Made by a program: the position numbers and the translations under genes. Positions 4,888 to 9,891 of a stretch of 9,891 bases of DNA are shown piece by piece. The notes beneath the pieces were generated by a model. The model made no database searches. It was not told the origin of the DNA and was given only the letters and a program-made list of their open reading frames with translations. The DNA is from a bacterium (GTDB lineage: Bacteria; Patescibacteriota; Minisyncoccia; Phycocordibacterales; SBAW01): NCBI GenBank assembly GCA_030647845.1, contig JAUSIO010000003.1, positions 1 through 9,891 on the forward strand, in the 5' to 3' direction. The number at the start of each line of letters is the position of its first letter. Position 1 is the stretch's first letter.

Positions 4888-5502
4888 ATGCTCGAATATA
4901 ATGAGATTTTGCCGAAAAAAGTGATACTGCTCAATAACGAGCCGTACGAGGTGTTGGACGCGCACGTCTTTCGTAAACAACAACGTAAGCCAGTCAACCA
5001 GACAAAACTCCGCCATTTGGTGACCGGCAAGGTCACCGAGCAGGCCTTCCATGTGTCGGAGAAAGTTGCAGAGGCAGACCTCTCGACCAAGCAAATAAAA
5101 TATCTTTACACTAGAGTCGTAGGGAGCCTGCCTGCCGGTAGGCAGGAACACTGGTTTTGTGCCGAGCAAAACCCCGCCGAGCGTTTTACTTTGCCCGAGC
5201 AAACGGTGGGGTTAGGTGGAAAATTCTTAAAACCAAACACGGTAGTCGAGGGTCTGGTGTTTGACGACCCGTCAAACGAGAAGCCGGGGAAAATAATTTC
5301 GCTCCGTATCCCTATCAAAGTTGAACTCGCGGTCAAAGAAGCTCCGCCTGCGGTAAAAGGCAACACAGCGCAAGGCGGTACCAAGCTTATCGTGCTTGAA
5401 ACTGGCGCCACTGTTAACGCCCCACTTTTTATAAACGAAGGCGACGTGGTGCGAATAAATACAGAAACTGGCGAGTACACCGAGCGGGTTGATAAACGAT
5501 AG
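4888..5502 (+). CDS. efp: Translation elongation factor P
   Basis: EF-P binds between the P and E sites of the ribosome and rescues stalling at polyproline. The protein is 204 residues, slightly longer than the usual 185-190. All three domains are present: the KOW-like N-terminal domain (MLEYNEILPKKVILLNNEPY), the OB domain (FLKPNTVVEGLVFDDPSNEK) and the C-terminal domain with VKGNTAQGGTKLIVLETGA and INEGDVVRINTETGEY. The tip loop that normally reads PGKG with a modified lysine is KQQRKPV (30-36) here and is one residue shorter, a form I associate with CPR bacteria. The extra length comes from VVGSLPAGRQ (77-86), encoded by a palindrome between YLYTR and EHWFC. The frame stays open through it. 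Start ATG 4888 is the only one consistent with the domain and the upstream -10 box. Confidence 0.95.
   Translation: MLEYNEILPKKVILLNNEPYEVLDAHVFRKQQRKPVNQTKLRHLVTGKVTEQAFHVSEKVAEADLSTKQIKYLYTRVVGSLPAGRQEHWFCAEQNPAERFTLPEQTVGLGGKFLKPNTVVEGLVFDDPSNEKPGKIISLRIPIKVELAVKEAPPAVKGNTAQGGTKLIVLETGATVNAPLFINEGDVVRINTETGEYTERVDKR
5127..5146 (+). repeat. Palindromic repeat inserted in efp
   Basis: cctgcctgccggtaggcagg is a 20-base near-perfect palindrome: cctgcct (5127-5133) pairs with aggcagg (5140-5146), and the centre adds pairs with one G-T. It is translated as part of SLPAGRQ, inside a beta hairpin of EF-P where the family has only two to four residues. The decoded PAGRQ peptide is something I recall seeing inserted in various CPR proteins. 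Confidence 0.7.
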
Positions 5503-5558
5503 CGAAACAAAATAAATCTGAGAGGCACTAAGTCGAGCGCGACGGCGCGAGACAGAGA

Positions 5559-5578
5559 AATTTTCTAGCAGGAAAATT
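5559..5578. terminator. Possible shared terminator between convergent efp and rpsR
   Basis: aattttc (5559-5565) pairs with gaaaatt (5572-5578) over a six-base loop in the 109-base gap between two convergent genes. The stem is short and AT-rich and no long U-run follows on either strand, so it is weak. Nothing else recognisable lies between 5503 and 5611 apart from a small gtcg/cgac stem near 5532. Confidence 0.3.
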
Positions 5579-5611
5579 GCGGTGACTCAAAGATTTGATT
5601 TTGTGAAGCCC

Positions 5612-5809
5612 TTATCGAACAATATACGGTAAGAGTGCCATAAAGCGCGCGCGTTTGACCGCCTGCGCCAGGAGGCGTTGGTTACTGGCCGAGAGACCGG
5701 TGCGGCGGCGCGACATGATTTTGCCGTGCGGGTTGAGGAACTTCTTCAACACCTCGGTGTCTTTGTAATCGATGCGCTGGAAGTGTGCTACGTATGTTTC
5801 TTTTGGCAT
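5612..5809 (-). CDS. rpsR: 30S ribosomal protein S18
   Basis: 65 residues, within the short end of the family. S18 packs beside S6 on the platform of the small subunit and contacts 16S rRNA. Family landmarks: [19 protein letters not shown], then the basic [20 protein letters not shown] and [13 protein letters not shown], matching the usual RRRTGL.. KQQR.. IKRAR..ALLPY order. The N-terminus ([12 protein letters not shown]) is shorter than in E. coli. It is the last gene of the rpsF-ssb-rpsR cluster, a conserved bacterial order, and ends facing efp. Confidence 0.96.
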   Translation of the reverse strand: MPKETYVAHFQRIDYKDTEVLKKFLNPHGKIMSRRRTGLSASNQRLLAQAVKRARFMALLPYIVR

Positions 5810-5815
5810 AATTTT

Positions 5816-5821
5816 ATTTTA
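5816..5821 (-). promoter_or_regulatory. Possible internal -10 box for rpsR
   Basis: On the minus strand TAAAAT stands six bases from the rpsR ATG, the same spacing as at recA, hicB and efp. The gap is very AT-rich, so a chance match is quite possible. Confidence 0.25.
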
Positions 5822-5840
5822 ACAAGTTTCTGCTTATATT

Positions 5841-5858
5841 TTCTAAATAAATTTAGAA
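5841..5858. repeat. Inverted repeat between ssb and rpsR
   Basis: ttctaaat (5841-5848) and atttagaa (5851-5858) are perfect reverse complements with a two-base centre. It covers the ssb stop codon and the start of the ssb-rpsR gap. No U-run follows in the direction of transcription. It could be an RNA processing site or attenuator that sets the S18 to SSB ratio, or an operator; the sequence does not decide. Confidence 0.4.
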
Positions 5859-6314
5859 GGGGATGTCGTCTGGGTTAATGTCTTCTTGCGGGTAGTCTAT
5901 CGCGTCGTCTTTCCCCACGCCGCTCTGCGAGCTTCGCGGGGCGAGTGGCTCCTCTGTATTAATATCGCGTGGTTGTCCCGAACCACTTGGGCGCGGCCCA
6001 AACTGTACGCGCTCTGCGATAATCTCGGTCTTGTACTGCTTCCCTTTTTCCGGGCTGTCCCACGAGCGGGTTTGGATACGCCCTTCGATATAGACCGAGC
6101 TCCCCTTCTTCAAATATTGCGCGGCAGTCTCTGCTTGGCGGCCAAAGACGACAATATTGTGGAACTCGGTCGCCTCTGCACGGCTACCATCCGCTTTTTT
6201 AAACACGCGGTTAGTCGCAATACCAAACGAGGCAACTTGCCCGCCCGAGGGCAGGGCGCGCAACTCGGGGTCACGGGTGAGGTTGCCAAAAAGCATTGCT
6301 TTGTTGATATACAT
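5853..6314 (-). CDS. ssb: Single-stranded DNA-binding protein
   Basis: 153 residues. SSB coats single-stranded DNA in replication and repair and recruits partners through its C-terminal tip. The OB fold is clear (1-110): MYINKAMLFGNLTRDPELRA, VASFGIATNRVF, ATEFHNIVVFGRQAETAAQYL, KKGSSVYIEGRIQTRSW, KTEIIAERVQF. A disordered linker (PRPSGSGQPRD to SSQSGVGKDD) leads to the acidic tip DDIPF, which is complete. It starts four bases after rpsF and precedes rpsR, the usual bacterial arrangement. Start ATG 6314 is fixed by the MYINKAMLFGNL pattern. No Shine-Dalgarno is visible, so expression probably depends on coupling to rpsF. Confidence 0.97.
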   Translation of the reverse strand: MYINKAMLFGNLTRDPELRALPSGGQVASFGIATNRVFKKADGSRAEATEFHNIVVFGRQAETAAQYLKKGSSVYIEGRIQTRSWDSPEKGKQYKTEIIAERVQFGPRPSGSGQPRDINTEEPLAPRSSQSGVGKDDAIDYPQEDINPDDIPF

Positions 6315-6318
6315 ATGG

Positions 6319-6864
6319 TCAGTTTACCAAAGCTTCAATCGATTTATCGAGCTCTTCTTCAGAAACTTCAACTTTTTCCTCGGGTGCTGCGGATACCGGC
6401 GTCTTTATTGTCTCACCTTCTAAACGGTCGGATGAGAACACCGCGCGGCGGGGTGCCGCCACGAGCTCCTCGCGCACAGTCTCAATAAGCAAAAAACGCA
6501 GCACGTCCTTAATCGCGCGCAATGCATCTTCGAACGCGGGCAGTGCTTGCCGCTCGAGAGCAAATTTGATAAAGCCGAAGTATGCTTCGTTTGATTTTTC
6601 GCGGTGCCCCAAGTCGGAGCGCTCAACCGTGTAGGCAAGTGTCATTTTTTGCGGGAAGTGCTCCGAAATGATTTCGGCCTCGCCAAGCGCGGTGCGGATT
6701 TCCTCTACCACTGCGGCGACACCGTCCTCAGGGACAGTCGGAGCAATGTGAAAACCGACCTCGTATACAGGCCGTGTCTCTTGTTTGCCCCTCGCTGGTG
6801 CTCGGGACTCGCTTACGCTCGCTTGGGATAACTCCACCTCGGCGGAATGCGACATTTCTGCCAT
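6319..6864 (-). CDS. rpsF: 30S ribosomal protein S6, with extended tails
   Basis: 181 residues against a usual 95-135. S6 forms a pair with S18 on the small subunit platform. The ferredoxin-like core is at about 31-130: RPVYEVGFHIAPTVPEDGVA, AVVEEIRTALGEAEIISEHF, KMTLAYTVER, NEAYFGFIKFALERQALPAFE, IKDVLRFLLIETV. The first 30 residues (MAEMSHSAEVELSQASVSES, RAPARGKQET) are low complexity and partly encoded by a short repeat. The C-terminal extension is charged (APEEKVEVSEEELDKSIEAL), as in many CPR S6 proteins. An internal start would remove the N-terminal tail, but no better ATG sits near the core. It follows tatD by nine bases in the operon. Confidence 0.92.
   Translation of the reverse strand: MAEMSHSAEVELSQASVSESRAPARGKQETRPVYEVGFHIAPTVPEDGVAAVVEEIRTALGEAEIISEHFPQKMTLAYTVERSDLGHREKSNEAYFGFIKFALERQALPAFEDALRAIKDVLRFLLIETVREELVAAPRRAVFSSDRLEGETIKTPVSAAPEEKVEVSEEELDKSIEALVN
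6790..6808 (+). repeat. Short dispersed repeat, copy C (inside rpsF)
   Basis: cctcgctggtgctcgggac shares 15 of 19 positions with the repeat at the start of the window, with both ends conserved and the middle varying. Here it is decoded on the minus strand as ESRAPAR in the low-complexity N-terminal tail of S6. Confidence 0.4.
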
Positions 6865-6873
6865 ACGGAGAGC

Positions 6874-7683
6874 TTACCACAGTCCAAAAACGGTGCAAGC
6901 GTTGTTGCAGATATGTGTTGCAACTTCGTCGACTGGGAGACTTTTAACCGTGGCGATTTTTTTGACCACTTCCACAACATATATTGGCTCGTTGCGCGTA
7001 CCTCGACACGGCACGGGTGCTGCAAATGGCGAGTCGGTTTCGCTTAACATTCTATCGAGTGGTGTCGCACGGATTGCCTCGTCATACATATCGCCAAAAG
7101 TGACGGGCCCGGGAAACGAAAGATAACAGCCAAGTGCCAGATATTTTTCGGCAATCTCTTTGGTTGATGTAAAAAAATGCATCACGACGCGCACACCACT
7201 GTTTGCGGTAAGCAACTCAAACATTTCCTCATGCGCATTTTGGGTACCCCGGGTCGGGCGACAATGGACAATAAGAGGCTTACTTGTAGCAAGGGCAAGA
7301 GTGATATGTTTTTTAAATCGCTCGTGCTGTATTTTTTTTATTACTTCAGTCGGCTCTTGGCGGTAATAGTCAAGCCCGCACTCCCCTATTGCAACCACCT
7401 TGGGGTGCTTCGCAAGTACCTCAAACTCTTCTAGGGTTACCTGCCCTGAGCTTGCTTGCGGTGAGCTTGTCGAATCCGTCGAAGGGTGGTTGGGGTGCAA
7501 GCCGACCGATGCCCATAAAAAATCATGTTGTTCTGCAAGTTCGACCGCCACCTTGCTTGTTTCAAAGTCAGTGCCGACTACAATCGCACCTACCTCGTCT
7601 GCTTGCATACGCGCGAGTACCTCTGCCCGGTCAGTGTCAAATTGCGGCAGTTGTATATGCGCATGCGCGTCAAAAAACTTCAT
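6874..7683 (-). CDS. tatD: TatD-family metal-dependent hydrolase (DNase)
   Basis: 269 residues, a TIM-barrel phosphodiesterase. TatD proteins act as 3'-5' exonucleases on DNA or, in some relatives, in tRNA or D-aminoacyl processing. Metal ligands are in place: FDAHAHI (H7, H9), AIGECGLDYY (E101), PLIVHCR (H140), VVMHFFT (H169) and SETDSPF (D217). Residues 67-81 (PSTDSTSSPQASSGQ) are an in-frame insertion from a short repeat, in the loop after GLHPNH, where relatives have a shorter acidic loop. The start codon overlaps the metG stop by one base (TAATG), which implies coupled translation. The metG-tatD pairing is a common bacterial arrangement. Substrate cannot be told from sequence. Confidence 0.94.
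   Translation of the reverse strand: MKFFDAHAHIQLPQFDTDRAEVLARMQADEVGAIVVGTDFETSKVAVELAEQHDFLWASVGLHPNHPSTDSTSSPQASSGQVTLEEFEVLAKHPKVVAIGECGLDYYRQEPTEVIKKIQHERFKKHITLALATSKPLIVHCRPTRGTQNAHEEMFELLTANSGVRVVMHFFTSTKEIAEKYLALGCYLSFPGPVTFGDMYDEAIRATPLDRMLSETDSPFAAPVPCRGTRNEPIYVVEVVKKIATVKSLPVDEVATHICNNACTVFGLW
7445..7485 (+). repeat. Composite short repeat inserted in tatD
   Basis: The segment contains two copies of tgagcttg (7447-7454 and 7462-7469). The second sits in ggtgagcttgtcgaa, and a gtcgaagg tail follows. It looks like two halves of the CCTGAGCTTGTCGAAGG-type element common in CPR and other genomes. It adds about 14 codons to TatD without breaking the frame. A related copy is at 9124-9138. 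Confidence 0.6.
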
Positions 7684-9113
7684 TATTCTTTACGCGGAAA
7701 GAGTGTTTCGGGTTTTTTGTTGGCGATGACTGCCGCTTTTATTTTTTCGCACATCTGCGGCAAAAATGGGTTCAACATTCGACCAATAGCGTACAGCTCT
7801 TGTGTCAACTCGAAAATGATTTGCGTGCCACGCTCCGGGTCGGTCTGCACCAACTTAAATGGCTCGGTTTGTGTGATAGTTTGGTCAAGCGCTTTGATAC
7901 GCAAAAAAACAAAGTCGAGTGCGCGGTTGACTTCGAAGTTGTCTAGTGCTTGGGTATATTCCGGCGGGAATCCAACCACCTCGGGGCGAGTTCCTTTTTC
8001 TAAATGCGTTTCTGCCAACTGCATCACCCGCGCAACCAAGTTACCGAGCCCATTGGCAAGATTGGCGTTGTATATTTCTTTAAAACTCTCGCGGGTGATG
8101 TCACCATCCTCAAACGGTGTAATATGCCGCGCCAGAAAGTAGCGTACCGCATCGGTACCATATTCTTCCAATAACTCTTGTGGGTCGATGATGTTGCCTA
8201 ACGTCTTTGACATTTTTTTGCCGCCCGAGGTGATAAACCCATGGACAAGAATTGATTTTGGAAGTGGGATTTGCGCGGACAGAAGCATCGCCGGCCAAAT
8301 TGCTGCGTGGAAGCGCAAAATATCTTTGCCTATCACATGTACCTGCGCAGGCCAAAACTCCTTGTACAGAGTGTCGTCGCGCCCATATCCAAGCGCCGTG
8401 ATGTAGTTGGACAGTGCGTCACACCACACATACATCACTTGCGACTCGTCGCCGGGCACTGGGATACCAACAGAGCTCGCGGTTTTTGGGCGCGAGAAAC
8501 TTACGTCTTCGAGCCCTTCGTTCAGTAGTGAGAGTATCTCTCGTTCGCGTGTCTCTGGCACTATATACAGCTCTTTTGACTCGATTTTTTCCTTGACCGC
8601 TTGCGTGTAGCGCGAGAGCTTGAAGAAATAATTTTCTTCCTTGATATGCTCCGGGACACTATTGTGGTCGGGACACTTCCCACCGACCAAATCTTTTTCG
8701 GTAATAAATGCTTCGTGCCCAACACAGTACAATCCTTCGTATCCTTTTTTATATATATCCCCTGCCTCTACCAACTTCTTCCACAGCGCAATTGCCCCAG
8801 GCCAATGCAATTCTTCGTCTGACGTGCGAATAAACTGGTCGTACGAAATATCGAGTTCGGCAAAAAGCGATCTGAAGTTTGTAATGATGCCATCGAGAAA
8901 AACGCTTGCATCCTGCCCAGCGACTTTCGCGGCTTGGACGAGCTTTTGCGTATTCTCGTCCGAGCCAGTCAAAAAATAGGTCGTCTCACCCATCAACTTG
9001 TGGTAACGCACCAAAATATCCGACAACGTTGTGGTGTACGCGTGCCCTAAATGCAAACTTGCATTTGGATAAAAAATCGGCGTCGTTAGGTAGAACGTTT
9101 TTTTGTCAGACAT
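7683..9113 (-). CDS. metG: Methionyl-tRNA synthetase
   Basis: 476 residues. It attaches methionine to tRNA-Met in the cytoplasm. Class I signatures: HLGH (21-24) in PIFYPNASLHLGHAYTTT, FLTGSDENTQK, and KKMSKTLGN (KMSK at 300-303). The zinc/connective insertion has YCVGHEAFITEKDL and GGKCPDH, a reduced metal knuckle. VMYVWCDALSNYITALGY and RFHAAIWPAMLLSA are typical. The anticodon-binding helical domain follows (NANLANGLGNLVARV onward). The protein ends after it (KPETLFPRKE), lacking the C-terminal EMAPII-like tRNA-binding domain, as in many short bacterial forms. Start ATG 9113 gives MSDKKTFYLTTPIFYPN, the expected N-terminus. It lies 31 bases after the permease gene and is coupled to tatD. 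Confidence 0.97.
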   Translation of the reverse strand: MSDKKTFYLTTPIFYPNASLHLGHAYTTTLSDILVRYHKLMGETTYFLTGSDENTQKLVQAAKVAGQDASVFLDGIITNFRSLFAELDISYDQFIRTSDEELHWPGAIALWKKLVEAGDIYKKGYEGLYCVGHEAFITEKDLVGGKCPDHNSVPEHIKEENYFFKLSRYTQAVKEKIESKELYIVPETREREILSLLNEGLEDVSFSRPKTASSVGIPVPGDESQVMYVWCDALSNYITALGYGRDDTLYKEFWPAQVHVIGKDILRFHAAIWPAMLLSAQIPLPKSILVHGFITSGGKKMSKTLGNIIDPQELLEEYGTDAVRYFLARHITPFEDGDITRESFKEIYNANLANGLGNLVARVMQLAETHLEKGTRPEVVGFPPEYTQALDNFEVNRALDFVFLRIKALDQTITQTEPFKLVQTDPERGTQIIFELTQELYAIGRMLNPFLPQMCEKIKAAVIANKKPETLFPRKE

Positions 9114-9123
9114 GATTGCTTGT

Positions 9124-9138
9124 GGTGAGTGTGTCGAA
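9124..9138 (+). repeat. Short repeat between permease gene and metG
   Basis: ggtgagtgtgtcgaa matches ggtgagcttgtcgaa within the tatD repeat at 13 of 15 positions. It occupies nearly all of the 31-base gap before metG, where it might influence metG translation. Confidence 0.4.
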
Positions 9139-9144
9139 CCAACA

Positions 9145-9420
9145 TTATTTCGGGTCGCCCTCGGGTGTCAAGCCCTGCTTAGCGAGTGCCCGAGTTTTTT
9201 GTCGGTCGACATCGGAAACAAATTCTTGTATCGCACCCGCAATAGGGACCGACAGCAACACGCCCAAAAAACCAAACAGCTTAAACCCAATGAGTAGAGC
9301 CAAAATAACGAGGAGTGGCGGGATACCAACGACCTTTTTTACCACCACGGGGTAGATAAGATGCGCCTCAAACTGCTGGACAATAAGAAAAAGGCCGGCT
9401 ACGGCAAGTTTCTTCGTCCC
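9145..9420 (-). CDS. AI-2E family (PerM-like) transporter, C-terminal fragment
   Basis: About 90 residues from the C-terminus of a multi-pass membrane permease of the AI-2E family. The signature helices are clear on the minus strand: LAVAGLFLIVQQFEAHLIYP, VVVKKVVGIPPLLVILALLI, GFKLFGFLGVLLSVPIAGAI, then QEFVSDVDRQKTR. Family members are around 330-370 residues, so roughly 250 residues are missing. The family similarity runs to at least base 9408 and reads on to about 9420 (GTKK), where it meets the cupin coding region on the other strand. There is no start codon for the full protein in this window. The ATG-like GTG at 9348 is internal, so this is a broken gene and not a short one. Upstream in an operon with metG. 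Confidence 0.85.
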   Translation of the reverse strand, partial: GTKKLAVAGLFLIVQQFEAHLIYPVVVKKVVGIPPLLVILALLIGFKLFGFLGVLLSVPIAGAIQEFVSDVDRQKTRALAKQGLTPEGDPK

Positions 9421-9425
9421 AAGAC
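9400..9425. other. Probable chimeric junction
   Basis: Two coding regions on opposite strands, a permease missing its N-terminal three quarters and a cupin missing only a short N-terminus, meet here with no intergenic DNA. The permease codes convincingly down from 9408 and the cupin codes convincingly up from about 9418. The best reading is a join between two unrelated DNA sources, by misassembly or by recombination. Confidence 0.7.
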
Positions 9426-9891
9426 GCCTTACGATATCTTCATGGAAGATCAGGGCATTCCTATCTACCGGGAAATCGGCGTGAGAAGGGTGCAGGATCT
9501 GCCCCTGAAGCCCTGGAAACGGATGGGGGGGAATGGGACTTTTATCCAGCTCCTGGGGACGGAGGGGCTATGGGGTTGCTACGTCGTCGAGGTGCCGGGC
9601 GCAGGCGCGCTGAATGCCGAGAGGCATCTCTACGAGGAGCTTTACCTGGTTGTTGAGGGGCGAGGCTCCACTGAGGTCTGGGCGGATGGAAATGGCAAGA
9701 AGCTTACTTTCGAATGGCAGCGTGGCTCTCTCTTTTCTATCCCGATCAACGTCCAGCACCGCATCGTGAATGCGACCCGCAGCCCGGCGCTGCTGCTCGC
9801 GGGGACGACTGCGCCAAACGCCATGAACCTCTATTCCAATACGGATTTTATTTTTAACTGCTCCTATAATTTCAAAGACCGCTTCAATCCC
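9415..9891 (+). CDS. Cupin-domain protein, partial at both ends
   Basis: The frame is open from 9361 past the window end, but real similarity begins near RPKTPYDIFMEDQGIPIYRE. Visible: an N-terminal arm (IGVRRVQDLPLKPWKRMGG), then a beta barrel with FIQLLGTEGLWGCYVVEVPG, the metal-type motif HLYEELYLVVEGRGSTEVW (cupin motif 1, with H and E ligand positions), the segment RGSLFSIPINVQHRIVNATR (motif 2, with H) and TDFIFNCSYNFKDRFNP. I know such proteins as cupins of unknown substrate in soil and sediment bacteria. Codon use leans to ctg, ggg and ccc, unlike the upstream genes. ATG 9361 is inside permease coding sequence and is not trusted as the start. Likely from another organism or a distant locus. 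Confidence 0.75.

Noticed and set aside
5925..5950. Possible further short repeat in the ssb linker (ctgcgagcttcgcgggg)
   Set aside because: Similarity to the other repeats is too loose and short to count as a copy.
5886..6488. 200-residue plus-strand frame opposite ssb and rpsF
   Set aside because: A shadow of well-identified minus-strand genes; no domain is seen in it.
7525..8142. 205-residue plus-strand frame opposite tatD and metG
   Set aside because: A shadow frame with cysteine-rich, random-looking composition.
9361..9414. ATG 9361 as the start of the cupin gene
   Set aside because: The same bases encode conserved permease helices on the minus strand (AGLFLIVQQFEAHLIYP), so the open frame here is a by-product. 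The first cupin-like residues appear around 9415.
1..9891. tRNA, rRNA, CRISPR array, transposase or integrase
   Set aside because: I looked for cloverleaf ends, regular spaced repeats and recombinase motifs on both strands and saw none. Without tools a small RNA gene could be missed.

Overview
The window reads as a piece of a Candidate Phyla Radiation (Patescibacteria, Parcubacteria-like) genome. The reasons are the protein flavour (RecA, FtsK, EF-P and a bare catalytic MetG, all most like CPR versions), the tight one-strand operons, the scarcity of Shine-Dalgarno sequences, and the short palindromic repeats inserted in frame inside housekeeping genes. The lineage is my inference from protein recognition; no search was possible.

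Layout. 1-1134 (+): the C-terminal part of FtsK, overlapped by a small membrane-anchored protein with an Ig-like outer domain. 1135-1225: an inverted repeat and the recA promoter. 1226-2305 (+): recA. 2311-2661: a small hicB antitoxin and a truncated hicA toxin, bracketed by two near-identical copies of the recA 3' end. 2654-3875 (-): a full-length cyclopropane-fatty-acid synthase with its own terminator, ribosome binding site and promoter. 3877-4813 (-): an ECF-like sigma factor followed by a small membrane protein, diverging from efp. 4888-5502 (+): efp. 5612-9420 (-): an operon in the order AI-2E permease, metG, tatD, rpsF, ssb, rpsR. From about 9415 to the end (+): a cupin protein in a different coding style that meets the broken permease gene head-on. 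This looks like an assembly chimera or a recent recombination.

How the genes fit together. Most genes are core functions: chromosome segregation (FtsK), recombination (RecA, SSB), translation (EF-P, S6, S18, MetG) and nucleic-acid or quality-control hydrolysis (TatD). The accessory part is 2.3-4.8 kb, with a toxin-antitoxin remnant, a lipid-modifying enzyme and a sigma factor with a membrane partner.

The points most worth following are: the recA-tail duplication around hicBA'; short repeats decoding into FtsK, EF-P, TatD and S6; several genes with a -10 box only 5-8 bases before the ATG, suggesting leaderless mRNAs, while cfa alone has a clear -35/-10 and a GGAGG; and the chimeric junction near 9.41 kb.
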